Below are positions 1-7,606 of a DNA stretch of 64,000 nucleotides, piece after piece (positions within the stretch are counted from its first letter, which is position 1; the number at the start of each line of letters is the position of its first letter). Source of the stretch: Eubacteriales bacterium. GTDB lineage: Bacteria > Bacillota > Clostridia > Oscillospirales > Oscillospiraceae. The notes below the pieces were generated by a model. It saw nothing but the letters and a program-made list of their open reading frames with translations. It ran no database searches and was not told the origin of the DNA. The translations under genes were made by a program, and so were the position numbers. Where the stretch lies: contig JAUNQI010000006.1 in NCBI GenBank assembly GCA_030536255.1, positions 1 through 64,000 on the forward strand, written 5' to 3'.

Positions 1-53
1 AGAGCGTCTGGCTACGGACCAGAAGGTCGGGGGTTCGAATCCCTCACGGCGTG
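1..53 (+). tRNA. tRNA-Arg (anticodon ACG), 5' part cut by window edge
   Basis: The window opens inside a tRNA. The anticodon stem TCTGG (7-11) pairs with CCAGA (19-23) around the seven-base loop CTACGGA, which puts anticodon ACG at 14-16, read as arginine tRNA (A34 normally becomes inosine). The T arm is GGGGG-TTCGAAT-CCCTC (29-45) with the invariant TTCGA, and the 3' acceptor strand is 46-52 with G53 as discriminator. CCA is not encoded; the next bases are CTTTT. The D arm and 5' acceptor strand lie before the window. Confidence 0.9.
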
Positions 54-63
54 CTTTTAGTGG

Positions 64-92
64 AATTCCCGCCGCAATCGCGGCGGGAATTT
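64..92 (+). terminator. Stem-loop after tRNA-Arg
   Basis: A perfect 12 bp stem (64-75 with 80-91) closes a four-base AATC loop just after the tRNA. The following bases are T-rich but interrupted, so it is either a weak intrinsic terminator or an RNA processing barrier separating the tRNA from rpmH. Confidence 0.6.
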
Positions 93-200
93 CGGTAAAA
101 TTATTCTTTCGTTAACTGCATCGGGATTTCCGGTGTTGAGTATTATTTTTAGCCGTATCCGATCTGGATTATGCGGATTCGGCAGAGAAAGGAGTTTCCT

Positions 201-341
201 ATGGCAACAGTACGTACATATCAGCCCAAGAAGCGCCAGCGCAGCAAGGTTCACGGTTTCCGTGCAAGAATGAAGACTGCGAACGGTCGTAAGGTTCTTT
301 CCGCCCGCAGAGCAAAGGGCAGGGCAGTTCTCAGCGCCTGA
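201..341 (+). CDS. rpmH: 50S ribosomal protein L34
   Basis: A 46-residue, very basic protein beginning [20 protein letters not shown] and ending in GRAVLSA. This matches the L34 family in length and in the conserved QPKKRQR, HGFRARM and [13 protein letters not shown] segments. L34 is a small 23S rRNA-binding protein of the large subunit. The start ATG follows the strong ribosome site AAAGGAGTTTCCT. It opens the classic rpmH-rnpA-yidD-yidC-khpB block. In many bacteria this block lies next to dnaA and the origin, but here the upstream neighbour is a tRNA and no DnaA box cluster is visible. I could not settle on one promoter between 95 and 200. Confidence 0.97.
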   Translation: MATVRTYQPKKRQRSKVHGFRARMKTANGRKVLSARRAKGRAVLSA

Positions 342-381
342 GTCTTGCTGTCATTGCAGGAGACAACGCAACATGGTTTTT

Positions 382-401
382 AGGGTGGAGCAATCCACCC
401 T
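382..401 (+). promoter_or_regulatory. rpmH-rnpA intergenic hairpin with GNRA loop
   Basis: AGGGTGGA (382-389) pairs perfectly with TCCACCCT (394-401) around GCAA, a GNRA-type tetraloop. A TTTTTT run comes about 20 bases later (417-422), not directly after the stem. This fits a partial attenuator or an RNA stabiliser that keeps rnpA expression below that of rpmH, an inference from the large difference in need for the two products. Confidence 0.45.
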
Positions 402-443
402 TAAGGTGTTTATGGGGTTTTTTATCCGGAAGGCGGTATCAGC

Positions 444-797
444 TTGAAATCACGATATACGATTAAAAAGAACAGTGACTTCAGACGGATTTATGCCAAA
501 GGCAAAAGTGCAGTATCTCCATATCTGGTTGTGTACTGCCGAAAAAACAAGGGAACAGACATCCGGACAGGTTTCACAGTTTCGGCTAAGATTGGCAATG
601 CCGTTACCCGGAATACTGTCAGAAGACGGCTTCGTGACATTTTCCGCCGGAATTCAAAAAATATATGTCCAGGTCTGGACATTATTATTGTGGCTCGTTC
701 TAAAGCAGTTCATGCTGATTTCTCTACTCTCAGCAGCTGCTTTTCCGAATGTTGTTCCAGGCTGAATATTCTGAATAATCCGGAGTCACTGGAATGA
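444..797 (+). CDS. rnpA: Ribonuclease P protein component
   Basis: A 117-residue basic protein that helps the RNase P RNA remove 5' leaders from pre-tRNAs. The family hallmark is clear: the RNR-like segment [18 protein letters not shown] at about residues 52-69, preceded by the F-x-V-S-K-type strand FTVSAKIG. The start is TTG at 444, placed after a GGAAGGCGGT ribosome site; a non-ATG start is common for this gene. The stop overlaps the yidD start by four bases (ATGA), so the two are translationally coupled. Confidence 0.96.
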   Translation: MKSRYTIKKNSDFRRIYAKGKSAVSPYLVVYCRKNKGTDIRTGFTVSAKIGNAVTRNTVRRRLRDIFRRNSKNICPGLDIIIVARSKAVHADFSTLSSCFSECCSRLNILNNPESLE

Positions 798-1012
798 AAG
801 CCATTTTACTGTTCCTGATTCGCTTTTACAGGAAGAATATCTCCCCATCCAGACCACCATGCTGCAGATTTATTCCGACCTGCTCTCAGTATGCCATGGA
901 AGCCATCGAGAAATACGGCGCCGTGAAAGGCGGATGGCTTGCTATCAGGCGTATTTGCCGCTGTCATCCTTTTCACAGGAGTGACTACGACATTTTTGAC
1001 CCTGTACCGTAA
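794..1012 (+). CDS. yidD: Membrane protein insertion efficiency factor YidD
   Basis: A 72-residue protein with the whole YidD signature: an amphipathic N-terminus ([13 protein letters not shown]), then [19 protein letters not shown] and a C-terminal [12 protein letters not shown] region. The conserved cysteines are present. YidD sits at the inner face of the membrane and assists YidC-dependent insertion. It overlaps rnpA by four bases and is 30 bases before yidC, the standard order. Confidence 0.95.
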   Translation: MKAILLFLIRFYRKNISPSRPPCCRFIPTCSQYAMEAIEKYGAVKGGWLAIRRICRCHPFHRSDYDIFDPVP

Positions 1013-1042
1013 GCGGGAAATCATTACAATAAGGAGTTTCCT

Positions 1043-2422
1043 ATGTGGGCAACAATTACCAAACCCTTCGCATGGCTGATGATCAAGCTCTATAACTGGA
1101 CAGGCAGCTACGGTCTTTCCATTATTCTTTTTGCTCTCGCCGTAAACCTTATTCTCGCACCCTTTATGGGAAAAAGCAAAAAGAGCTCTATGCGTACCAT
1201 CCGTCTCCAGCCTAAAATTCAGGAACTGCAGAGAAGGCATGAAGGCAATCAGCAGAAACTTAACGAAGAGATGCAGAAGCTTTACCGGGAAGAGGGTATC
1301 AACCCTATGTCCGGTTGTCTCTGGTCTCTTATTCCCTTCCCTATTCTGATTGCTCTCTACAGCGTCATCCGTCAGCCTCTTTCCAGAATGATGTTCATAG
1401 CAGCGGAGGCTGTTACCGGACTTCAGGATTTCTTTGTAACTAAAGGCTGGTATATCATTCCTGAAAAAGCAGATGCTTATTATGAAATTAAGCTTGCCGG
1501 TGTTCTTCATGAGCATTGGGCAGAAGTTCAGGAAGCAATCACATCCGGAGAAGAAGCTCTCTCAAAATTTGATTTGTCAAAGCTTGAGAATATCAATTTC
1601 AGCTTTCTTGGTATGGATCTCGGCGGAGTTCCAAACTGGAGAATATGGAACATCAATTTCAGCGATCCAAAAATCTGGCTTCCTGCACTTGGACTGTTTT
1701 TGATTCCCTTCCTATCAGCATTTCTTTCATGGCTTTCCATGAAGATCAGTAACATGTCAAATCCCCAGCAGGATTCCCAGTCTCAGGCATCCATGCAGAG
1801 TATGACTCTTATGATGCCTCTGATGTCTATTTGGTTTTGCTTTATCATGCCTGCTGCTATGGGCGTTTACTGGATAGCAAACAGCTTGTTCGGCATGATC
1901 AGAGATGTTATCTTCACAAAGATATTCAAAAAACAGCTTGATATAGAGGATGCCGAAAAAATCGCTGCCCGCTCTGAGCGTGAAAAAGAACTTGAAGCAA
2001 AGCGTCTTGAAACAGAACGCAGGCATGCGGAAGGTACCAACGAAAAGAATGTAAATACCAGTAAAAAGCGTATTCAGGCAAATGAAAAACAGAAGAGCAC
2101 TGAACGCAAAGAGGCAGTCCGTAAAGAAGAGCGGGCCGCACGCAGAGAACTGCTCGGAATAGAAGAGCCTGACATTCCGGCGTCTCAGGTCGGAAACAGA
2201 AAATATGCCAGAGGCAGAGCGTATGATCCCAACCGTTTCGGAATCATTCAGGAGACTTCTGATGCTATTTCTGTTGAATCCGAAATTGACAAAGCTCTCG
2301 ATGAAGCCGGTATTGAGCTCTCTGCCGCAGTAGAGACAGCAGAGAATGAAGCTGCTGAAACTGCTTCTGAAATCACTGCTGACACAACCGAAAAAGAAGT
2401 AAAAGAGGAAAAGGAAAATTAA
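1043..2422 (+). CDS. yidC: YidC/Oxa1 family membrane protein insertase
   Basis: A 459-residue insertase that places membrane proteins into the cytoplasmic membrane, alone or with SecYEG. Hydrophobic segments are at about 17-37, 95-112, 215-235 and 255-285, and the cytoplasmic loop after the first core helix carries MRTIRLQPKIQELQRRH, a typical YidC hairpin. The core has a large insert between segments (about residues 125-205), so the protein is longer than the usual 260-residue Gram-positive form. The C-terminal 150 residues form a charged Lys/Glu/Ala-rich tail, expected to be cytoplasmic and to contact ribosomes. No lipoprotein signal with a cysteine is seen, unlike SpoIIIJ. The leader AAGGAGTTTCCT is identical to that of rpmH. 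Confidence 0.95.
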   Translation: MWATITKPFAWLMIKLYNWTGSYGLSIILFALAVNLILAPFMGKSKKSSMRTIRLQPKIQELQRRHEGNQQKLNEEMQKLYREEGINPMSGCLWSLIPFPILIALYSVIRQPLSRMMFIAAEAVTGLQDFFVTKGWYIIPEKADAYYEIKLAGVLHEHWAEVQEAITSGEEALSKFDLSKLENINFSFLGMDLGGVPNWRIWNINFSDPKIWLPALGLFLIPFLSAFLSWLSMKISNMSNPQQDSQSQASMQSMTLMMPLMSIWFCFIMPAAMGVYWIANSLFGMIRDVIFTKIFKKQLDIEDAEKIAARSEREKELEAKRLETERRHAEGTNEKNVNTSKKRIQANEKQKSTERKEAVRKEERAARRELLGIEEPDIPASQVGNRKYARGRAYDPNRFGIIQETSDAISVESEIDKALDEAGIELSAAVETAENEAAETASEITADTTEKEVKEEKEN

Positions 2423-3274
2423 ATGATAAAAACTCTGGAAAAGACAGGACGTACCGAAGATATCGCTATTGCCGATGCTCTTCAAGAACTCGGACTTGAT
2501 CGTGATGACGTTTCTGTTGAAATACTTGAACGTGCCAAATCCGGTTTTCTCGGATTTGGTGCAGCTCCGGCAAAGGTTCTGATTAAATACGAGGTTCCGG
2601 ACGAACCGAAAGCTCCCGCAAAAAAAGAGACCCCCAAGCCTGCACCTGCATCTGTACCCGCACCTGAGTTCAAACAGAACAAAGCAAAAAAAGAAGAAAC
2701 CTCTGCAGTAAAAGCTGATGCAGCCGGAACAACGCAGAAAAAAGCGGATGAAGCAAAACAGCCGTCTTCTGTTGAAGGATACGCCGATATTCGTGAATTT
2801 CTTACCGGACTCCTCAGCAGAATGGGTATTGAAGCTGAGATGACCATCGGCAAAGATGACAAGGGAACAATCACCGTGAATCTCTCCGGTGAAAATATGG
2901 GTGCTATTATCGGTCGCAGGGGTGAAACCCTTGATGCTATTCAGCACCTCACTAACTATGTTATCAACAGAGGAAATGATAAGCGCACTCACATTAACAT
3001 AGATGCAGAAGAATATCGCAGCAAACGTGAGGAATCCCTTATCCGCCTCGCTGAAAAAATGGCGCAGAAAGCTCTCAAATATAAGAGAAGTATGGCTCTT
3101 GAGCCGATGAATTCCTATGAAAGACATGTTATTCACACTGCTCTCCAGAACTATGAAGGCGTAACAACCGCTTCCACAGGAGAAGAGCCGAATCGCAGAG
3201 TTGTCGTTTCTCCCGTAAAAACTGCAAATGAAAAAAACACGACCTCTAAGCCGAAGACAAGAGAATGGGCATAA
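2423..3274 (+). CDS. khpB: RNA-binding protein KhpB (Jag/EloR)
   Basis: A 283-residue protein with the three Jag parts. An N-terminal Jag domain (1-52, with KSGFLGFGAAPAKV) is followed by an Ala/Lys/Pro-rich linker (about 55-115). A KH domain (about 118-195, with the GAIIGRRGETLDAIQHL loop) and an R3H domain (about 200-275, with SYERHVIHTAL) complete it. The family binds RNA and, in streptococci, controls cell elongation with KhpA. It starts directly at the yidC stop codon, so the two are co-translated. The last 15 residues are a polar tail. Confidence 0.94.
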   Translation: MIKTLEKTGRTEDIAIADALQELGLDRDDVSVEILERAKSGFLGFGAAPAKVLIKYEVPDEPKAPAKKETPKPAPASVPAPEFKQNKAKKEETSAVKADAAGTTQKKADEAKQPSSVEGYADIREFLTGLLSRMGIEAEMTIGKDDKGTITVNLSGENMGAIIGRRGETLDAIQHLTNYVINRGNDKRTHINIDAEEYRSKREESLIRLAEKMAQKALKYKRSMALEPMNSYERHVIHTALQNYEGVTTASTGEEPNRRVVVSPVKTANEKNTTSKPKTREWA

Positions 3275-3298
3275 TGCTTTTATGCGAAGGAGATTATT

Positions 3299-3526
3299 AT
3301 GATTTTCGAAACTGTCAGAGATACACTCGCTCAGCAATTTGAGATCGATCCGTCTGAAATCACGCTGGATACAAATCTTATCGATGATATCGGCGCGGAT
3401 TCTCTTGATGTGGTCGAGCTGATCATGTCCCTTGAAGATATATACGGTCTTTCCATTTCCGATGACGATGCAGCTAACCTTGTAACTGTCGGAAAAATCG
3501 TAGATTTTATTGACAGAATGCAATGA
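3299..3526 (+). CDS. acpP: Acyl carrier protein
   Basis: A 75-residue acidic four-helix protein with the phosphopantetheine attachment motif GADSLDVVELIM; the modified serine is Ser38 or thereabouts. It carries growing acyl chains in fatty acid synthesis. A GAAGGAGATTATT ribosome site lies just before the ATG. It does not sit among fab genes here but between khpB and ychF, and it overlaps ychF by four bases. Confidence 0.96.
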   Translation: MIFETVRDTLAQQFEIDPSEITLDTNLIDDIGADSLDVVELIMSLEDIYGLSISDDDAANLVTVGKIVDFIDRMQ

Positions 3527-4614
3527 AGCTTGGAATTATCGGCCTACCTAATGTAGGAAAATCGACATTATTTAATGCGATTACGAATGCCGGCGCTCAG
3601 TCAGCAAATTTTCCTTTCTGCACGATAGAGCCCAATGTTGGAATGGTTACTGTTCCTGATGAGCGCATTGACTTCCTTGCAGAGCTTTATTCTCCGAAAA
3701 AGGTCACCAATGCCGTAATTGAGTTTGTTGATATTGCGGGTCTCGTAAAGGGTGCAAGCAAAGGAGAGGGCCTCGGCAATAAATTTCTTGGCGATATTCG
3801 TAATACTGATGCCGTGGTTCATGTCGTCCGCTGCTTTGATGACGACAATATCATTCACGTTGAGGGTGGAGCAGATCCGGCAAGAGATATTGATATTATC
3901 AACATGGAGCTTATTCTGGCTGATCTTGAAATGGTTGAACGCCGCATTGATAAGTCTCTGAAAGCCGGAAAGGGAGATAAAAAATATCTTCATGAAGCAG
4001 ATGTTTTTAAAGCTCTCTCAGCGCACCTCAACGAAGGCAAAAGTGCAAGGAGCTTCGAATGTGATCCGGATGACGCTCAGATCATTGCAACATCTGATCT
4101 TCTCACCATCAAGCCGATCATTTATGCGGCAAACATGGATGAAAACGGCATCGCTGACTACGAAAATAACGATTACTATAAAGCTGTTGCTGCGATTGCC
4201 GCTCAGGAAGATGCAAAAGTCCTTCCGATCTGCGCAAAGATGGAAGAAGAAATGGCAGAGCTTGATGAGGAAGATAAACAGATGTTCCTGGAGGAAATGG
4301 GTCTTTCCGAATCCGGTCTTGACAGAATGATTCGGTGTTCCTATGATCTCCTCGGCCTTATTTCTTTCCTTACCTGCGGAGCGGATGAATGCCGTGCATG
4401 GACGATCAGCCGCGGAACAAAAGCTCCCCAGGCAGCAGGCAAGATTCACTCCGATTTCGAGCGCGGCTTTATCCGGGCAGAGATCGTTGCCTTTCATGAT
4501 CTCAAAGCCTGCGGCAGCATGACAGCAGCAAAAGAAAAAGGACTTGTCAGATCAGAAGGCAAGGAATATGTCATGAATGACGGCGACGTCACGCTGTTCA
4601 GGTTTAATGTTTAA
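3523..4614 (+). CDS. ychF: Redox-regulated ATPase/GTPase YchF (Ola1 family)
   Basis: A 363-residue Obg-family P-loop NTPase. G1 is GLPNVGKSTLFNAI near the N-terminus, followed by the switch segment with DIAGLVKGASKGEGLGN. The G4 position reads AANMDEN instead of NKxD, the known feature that makes YchF prefer ATP. The C-terminal TGS domain (about 280-363) ends in EYVMNDGDVTLFRFNV, an almost invariant ending. It binds ribosomes and takes part in stress responses. It starts inside the acpP stop codon (ATGA). Confidence 0.97.
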   Translation: MKLGIIGLPNVGKSTLFNAITNAGAQSANFPFCTIEPNVGMVTVPDERIDFLAELYSPKKVTNAVIEFVDIAGLVKGASKGEGLGNKFLGDIRNTDAVVHVVRCFDDDNIIHVEGGADPARDIDIINMELILADLEMVERRIDKSLKAGKGDKKYLHEADVFKALSAHLNEGKSARSFECDPDDAQIIATSDLLTIKPIIYAANMDENGIADYENNDYYKAVAAIAAQEDAKVLPICAKMEEEMAELDEEDKQMFLEEMGLSESGLDRMIRCSYDLLGLISFLTCGADECRAWTISRGTKAPQAAGKIHSDFERGFIRAEIVAFHDLKACGSMTAAKEKGLVRSEGKEYVMNDGDVTLFRFNV

Positions 4615-4626
4615 GGAGATGCACCA

Positions 4627-5055
4627 ATGATAGCTATTGCCTCTGACCACGGCGGCTTTGAATACAAAAAGCTGATTGAAGAACATCTTGTTTCCTGCGG
4701 AATAGAGTATAAGGATTTTGGGACCTTCTCAGCTGATGCATGTGATTATCCCGATTATGCGAAACCGCTTTGTGAGTCCATTCTTGCAGACGAATGTGAG
4801 TCGGGAATCCTTATCTGCGGAACCGGCATTGGGATGTCCATTACAGCAAACAGATATCCCGGAATCCGCGCAGCAGTATGCACAGAAGCCTTCTCCGCCA
4901 GAGCAACCAGAGAGCATAATAACGCCAATGTATTATGTCTCGGAGCAAGGGTAATCTCTCCTGAAAAATGTATTGAGCTTACAGATATTTTTCTTCAGAC
5001 ACCATTTTCAAATGATGAAAGACATATCCGCCGCATTGAAAAGATTGAACATTAA
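4627..5055 (+). CDS. rpiB: Ribose 5-phosphate isomerase B
   Basis: A 142-residue RpiB/LacAB family sugar-phosphate isomerase interconverting ribose 5-phosphate and ribulose 5-phosphate in the non-oxidative pentose phosphate pathway. It starts IAIASDHGGFEYKKLI and carries GILICGTGIGMSITANR, containing the catalytic cysteine of the RpiB type, and the EHNNANVLCLGARV strand. It is 12 bases after ychF. An allose 6-phosphate isomerase cannot be excluded by sequence, but RpiB is the default role. Confidence 0.94.
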   Translation: MIAIASDHGGFEYKKLIEEHLVSCGIEYKDFGTFSADACDYPDYAKPLCESILADECESGILICGTGIGMSITANRYPGIRAAVCTEAFSARATREHNNANVLCLGARVISPEKCIELTDIFLQTPFSNDERHIRRIEKIEH

Positions 5056-5064
5056 ATAAATAAT

Positions 5065-6222
5065 ATGGCAAGAAAACAGCAGGATTTCTATAAAGGCAGA
5101 CGGAAAAAACGCAGCTTTGCAATTGTTCCGACTGTAATATTGCTTCTCTTTTTCGGCGTTGGAATCGTGCTGTTCTACAGCACGCAGAAGTACGCCGTCA
5201 TCACTGATGACGGCGTTACTGTTGAACTGCCGTTTCTTTCCGGCAAATCCTCTACTGTTGATGAAGAAGGGCATGTCATTAAAGAATTTGAAACCGTTGA
5301 TGTCCCTATCGAATTCGGTGAGGCAGATTATTCGGGAGTACAGGCAACTGCGGGCAAAAATTTATCTCCGATCCGTGCAATATATATCCCTTATGAGGAT
5401 GTAAACGATGAAGCGATTCCACAATATGCTAAAAGACTTTCTTCTGGAAATGCGCTTCTTATGGACATTAAGCAGAAAAATGGATATCTGGCTTACTATT
5501 CAGATGCTCCTATCGCTTACAGTTACGGCCTGAACATGGTCGAAACAGACACGAAAGAACGCCTGACAGCCGTTATAGAGCAGCTTAAGGCCGATAAGAT
5601 CTATCTCGCCGCACAGATAAGCTGCTGCATGGATGAGCTCCTCGGTGCTCACAGCACGGAGGTTTGTCTTCGCAACGAATACGGAATGTATTACTACGAT
5701 GAAAATGGCTATTGGCTGGATCCATACAGCACCATTGTCAGAAATTATACGGTTCAGCTCGTTCAGGAGCTATGGGATATGGGGTTTGATGAAGTAATTC
5801 TACAGGATCTGGCACATCCGCCTGTGGAGGAAGTTGAAAATCCCGATGGAACATTTTCAAAGCCGATCTCCTATACCAGAGATATGTCAACTGTTCCTAC
5901 CGCTTCCGGAGCGATCAGCGGATTTGCCGTATATGTAGCTGAGCAGCTTTCTGACAGAGAAAGCGGTAAATATCTTTCTGCCTATCTGAACAGCTCAACA
6001 GCTCTTGTCAAAACGGATCCGCTGAACGGTCAGGACGGAGAATTGTTTATGAAGCTTTTCGACCGTGTTTACTACGATACAGATAAATATGCCTACACAT
6101 TTAACGTTCAGGACATTACACCTTTCTGCACCGTTGGAAATATTAAGAACAGATTTGTCCCGGTAGTTATCAATTATCTCCCTGACAACAACTCCTGGGT
6201 TCTTGTTGACCGGCAGGAGTGA
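5065..6222 (+). CDS. Membrane-anchored putative glycoside hydrolase (DUF4015-like)
   Basis: A 385-residue protein with a basic N-terminus (KGRRKKR) and one membrane segment at about 17-38, so the bulk lies outside the cell. Residues from about 110 to 290 resemble the TIM-barrel putative glycosyl hydrolase family DUF4015: IYIPYEDVNDE, then a strand with LLMDIKQKNGYLAYYSD, and MGFDEVILQDLAHP at the position where that family has the conserved acidic FDxIxxDYxRFP segment. Here that segment is degenerate, so activity is uncertain. It starts 9 bases after rpiB and is followed by a VanZ-like gene, which suggests an envelope role. I know of no assigned substrate. Confidence 0.6.
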   Translation: MARKQQDFYKGRRKKRSFAIVPTVILLLFFGVGIVLFYSTQKYAVITDDGVTVELPFLSGKSSTVDEEGHVIKEFETVDVPIEFGEADYSGVQATAGKNLSPIRAIYIPYEDVNDEAIPQYAKRLSSGNALLMDIKQKNGYLAYYSDAPIAYSYGLNMVETDTKERLTAVIEQLKADKIYLAAQISCCMDELLGAHSTEVCLRNEYGMYYYDENGYWLDPYSTIVRNYTVQLVQELWDMGFDEVILQDLAHPPVEEVENPDGTFSKPISYTRDMSTVPTASGAISGFAVYVAEQLSDRESGKYLSAYLNSSTALVKTDPLNGQDGELFMKLFDRVYYDTDKYAYTFNVQDITPFCTVGNIKNRFVPVVINYLPDNNSWVLVDRQE

Positions 6223-6232
6223 GATTTCTTCT

Positions 6233-6694
6233 ATGAAAAGAAAAATACTTGTCGTGCTCATTCTTCTTACCCTCCTTTTCATCTGGGGAAACTCAATCTT
6301 TGACAGAGAGCAGTCCGCCAGGGAAAGTAGTTTTGTTATGGAGCTGCTTACCCCCGTTCTTGAGATTTTTCTCGGGAAAGGAAACGTAACAGAACATTTC
6401 GTCCGTAAGCTTGCGCATTTTTCAGAGTTCTTTGCTCTCGGAGCAGAATTGTTTTGGTTTTTTTCTTTAAATACCGATGGAAAAGAACAGCCTTCATTCG
6501 GGATTATTCTTCTTGCTCTTTCACATGCTGTAATCTCTGCTCTGGCAGATGAAACGATTCAGATCTTCTCCGGAAGAGGACCTGCCATTCCGGATGTCTG
6601 GCTTGATACGGCGGGAGCAGCTTTCGGTATTGTTATTACATATCTTATCATTTCAGCAGCAGTAAAACGTACTCCTGATAACTCAAAAAACTAA
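6233..6694 (+). CDS. VanZ-like family membrane protein
   Basis: A 153-residue membrane protein with four hydrophobic segments (about 5-20, 55-75, 85-100, 120-145). The motif KLAHFSEFFALGAEL and the downstream DETIQIFSGRGPAIPDVWLDTAGAA stretch are typical of the VanZ-like/YsiG family (motifs KxxHxxEY and DExxQxFxxGRxxxxxDxxxN). The family is named after a teicoplanin resistance accessory gene, but most members have no proven function. The start ATG at 6233 follows AGGAG in the end of the preceding gene; an upstream TTG-type start at 6203 has no ribosome site. It is the last gene before a bidirectional terminator. Confidence 0.75.
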   Translation: MKRKILVVLILLTLLFIWGNSIFDREQSARESSFVMELLTPVLEIFLGKGNVTEHFVRKLAHFSEFFALGAELFWFFSLNTDGKEQPSFGIILLALSHAVISALADETIQIFSGRGPAIPDVWLDTAGAAFGIVITYLIISAAVKRTPDNSKN

Positions 6695-6709
6695 TTTTTT
6701 CAGTAAAAG

Positions 6710-6754
6710 CATCCCGACAAGAGAACCGTTCAATTCTCTGTCGGGATGTTTTTT
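6710..6754. terminator. Bidirectional terminator between convergent genes
   Basis: CATCCCGACA (6710-6719) pairs with TGTCGGGATG (6739-6748), extended by a second short stem AGAGAA/TTCTC. TTTTTT follows on the plus strand, and the minus strand reads GCTTTTACTG after the stem. It separates the VanZ-like gene (+) from the C39-like peptidase gene (-). Confidence 0.85.
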
Positions 6755-7580
6755 ACTCTTTTATCTGCCATTGGGCAATGCTGTTAATAACAGCGGGAGA
6801 TGCTCCGTTGTTTGTATATCTTTCAAGATATCCCTCTTCCTCCGTTGTGATCTCTCCTTGTTCGGAAATGGAGACAATATGAATTCCGGATAAAGCAGGA
6901 TCCGTCGTAAGATATTGATCATCTTCTCCTTTTCCGATTACAATAAACGCATGATAATGACCGTTTCCCGAAAAATAGAGAAGTGGAGGAGACATACTGT
7001 TCTCTTCAGCCGATTCATACCGTTCAACCATTTCCATAAGCTTCACGAATGCATCTTTGGCAGGGAGTTTAATCGAGGTCAGATCTGAAGCAGTTATTTC
7101 ATCAATTCCATATGTACTAGCCAGGACCGTCTGTGAGCTGTAATCAAGGATCTCTTCAGGACTGGCATCGATCCCGATATAACTCAAGGACATAGAAATG
7201 CAAGCCGTTGTACACTCCATTCCTGCTTTCCAAGCATACTTTCCCCATCCGTTGTTTTCCGGTTCGTTCAGCTGTGAAACATATCTGACAGTCCCTAATG
7301 ACACCCCGTCATTATACGCATTGACTTCCGGTATCTTTTTTTCTTTTCTATCCGGTGTCATTTCCGGTTCCGAATTAATCGCCGGCATCGGTGTTTCCAC
7401 AGGTATCTGGGTCGGCAGGGGTGTCTTATCGGGGCTTTCTCTTTTTGGATCTCCCTCAGTCATTTCTGAGACATCCGGAACAGCTGACAGATCATGCCTT
7501 TTCAGAGGTGAAATGAACATCAGAGAAAGAAGGAAAAACAACAGTGTAAAAATATAGATTTTTATTTTTCTCCGTTTCAT
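6753..7580 (-). CDS. Exported C39-like (papain-fold) cysteine peptidase
   Basis: A protein of 275 residues from the ATG at 7580 (AGTGAGG precedes it; a GTG nine bases upstream is the alternative). A membrane/signal segment (about 7-25) is followed by a Pro/Thr/Glu-rich linker (about 45-85) and a catalytic domain. The segment GMECTTACISMSLSYIG supplies the nucleophilic cysteine at about residue 123, HYHAFIVIG the histidine at about 210 and TTDPALSGIH the aspartate. This is the layout of the Peptidase_C39_2 family, found on cell surfaces and in bacteriocin processing. No bacteriocin or ABC exporter gene is nearby, so the substrate is unknown. It lies 26 bases downstream of polC and may share its transcript. 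Confidence 0.72.
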   Translation of the reverse strand: MKRRKIKIYIFTLLFFLLSLMFISPLKRHDLSAVPDVSEMTEGDPKRESPDKTPLPTQIPVETPMPAINSEPEMTPDRKEKKIPEVNAYNDGVSLGTVRYVSQLNEPENNGWGKYAWKAGMECTTACISMSLSYIGIDASPEEILDYSSQTVLASTYGIDEITASDLTSIKLPAKDAFVKLMEMVERYESAEENSMSPPLLYFSGNGHYHAFIVIGKGEDDQYLTTDPALSGIHIVSISEQGEITTEEEGYLERYTNNGASPAVINSIAQWQIKE

Positions 7581-7606
7581 CTTCCTCACTTAAAACAACA
7601 TCATAT

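Noticed and set aside
95..200. Origin of replication or DnaA boxes next to rpmH
   Set aside because: No TTATNCACA cluster is visible and dnaA is not in the window; the block seems not to be at the origin, at least not on this side.
57..254. A 65-codon minus-strand frame over the tRNA terminator and rpmH start
   Set aside because: It reads through the hairpin and the rpmH ribosome site and has no start signal of its own.
1757..3523. A 588-codon open frame on the minus strand across yidC, khpB and acpP
   Set aside because: It is antisense to three well-supported genes, its protein is a Phe/Cys/Ser-rich string with no family features, and it has no ribosome site. It arises from codon bias on the other strand.
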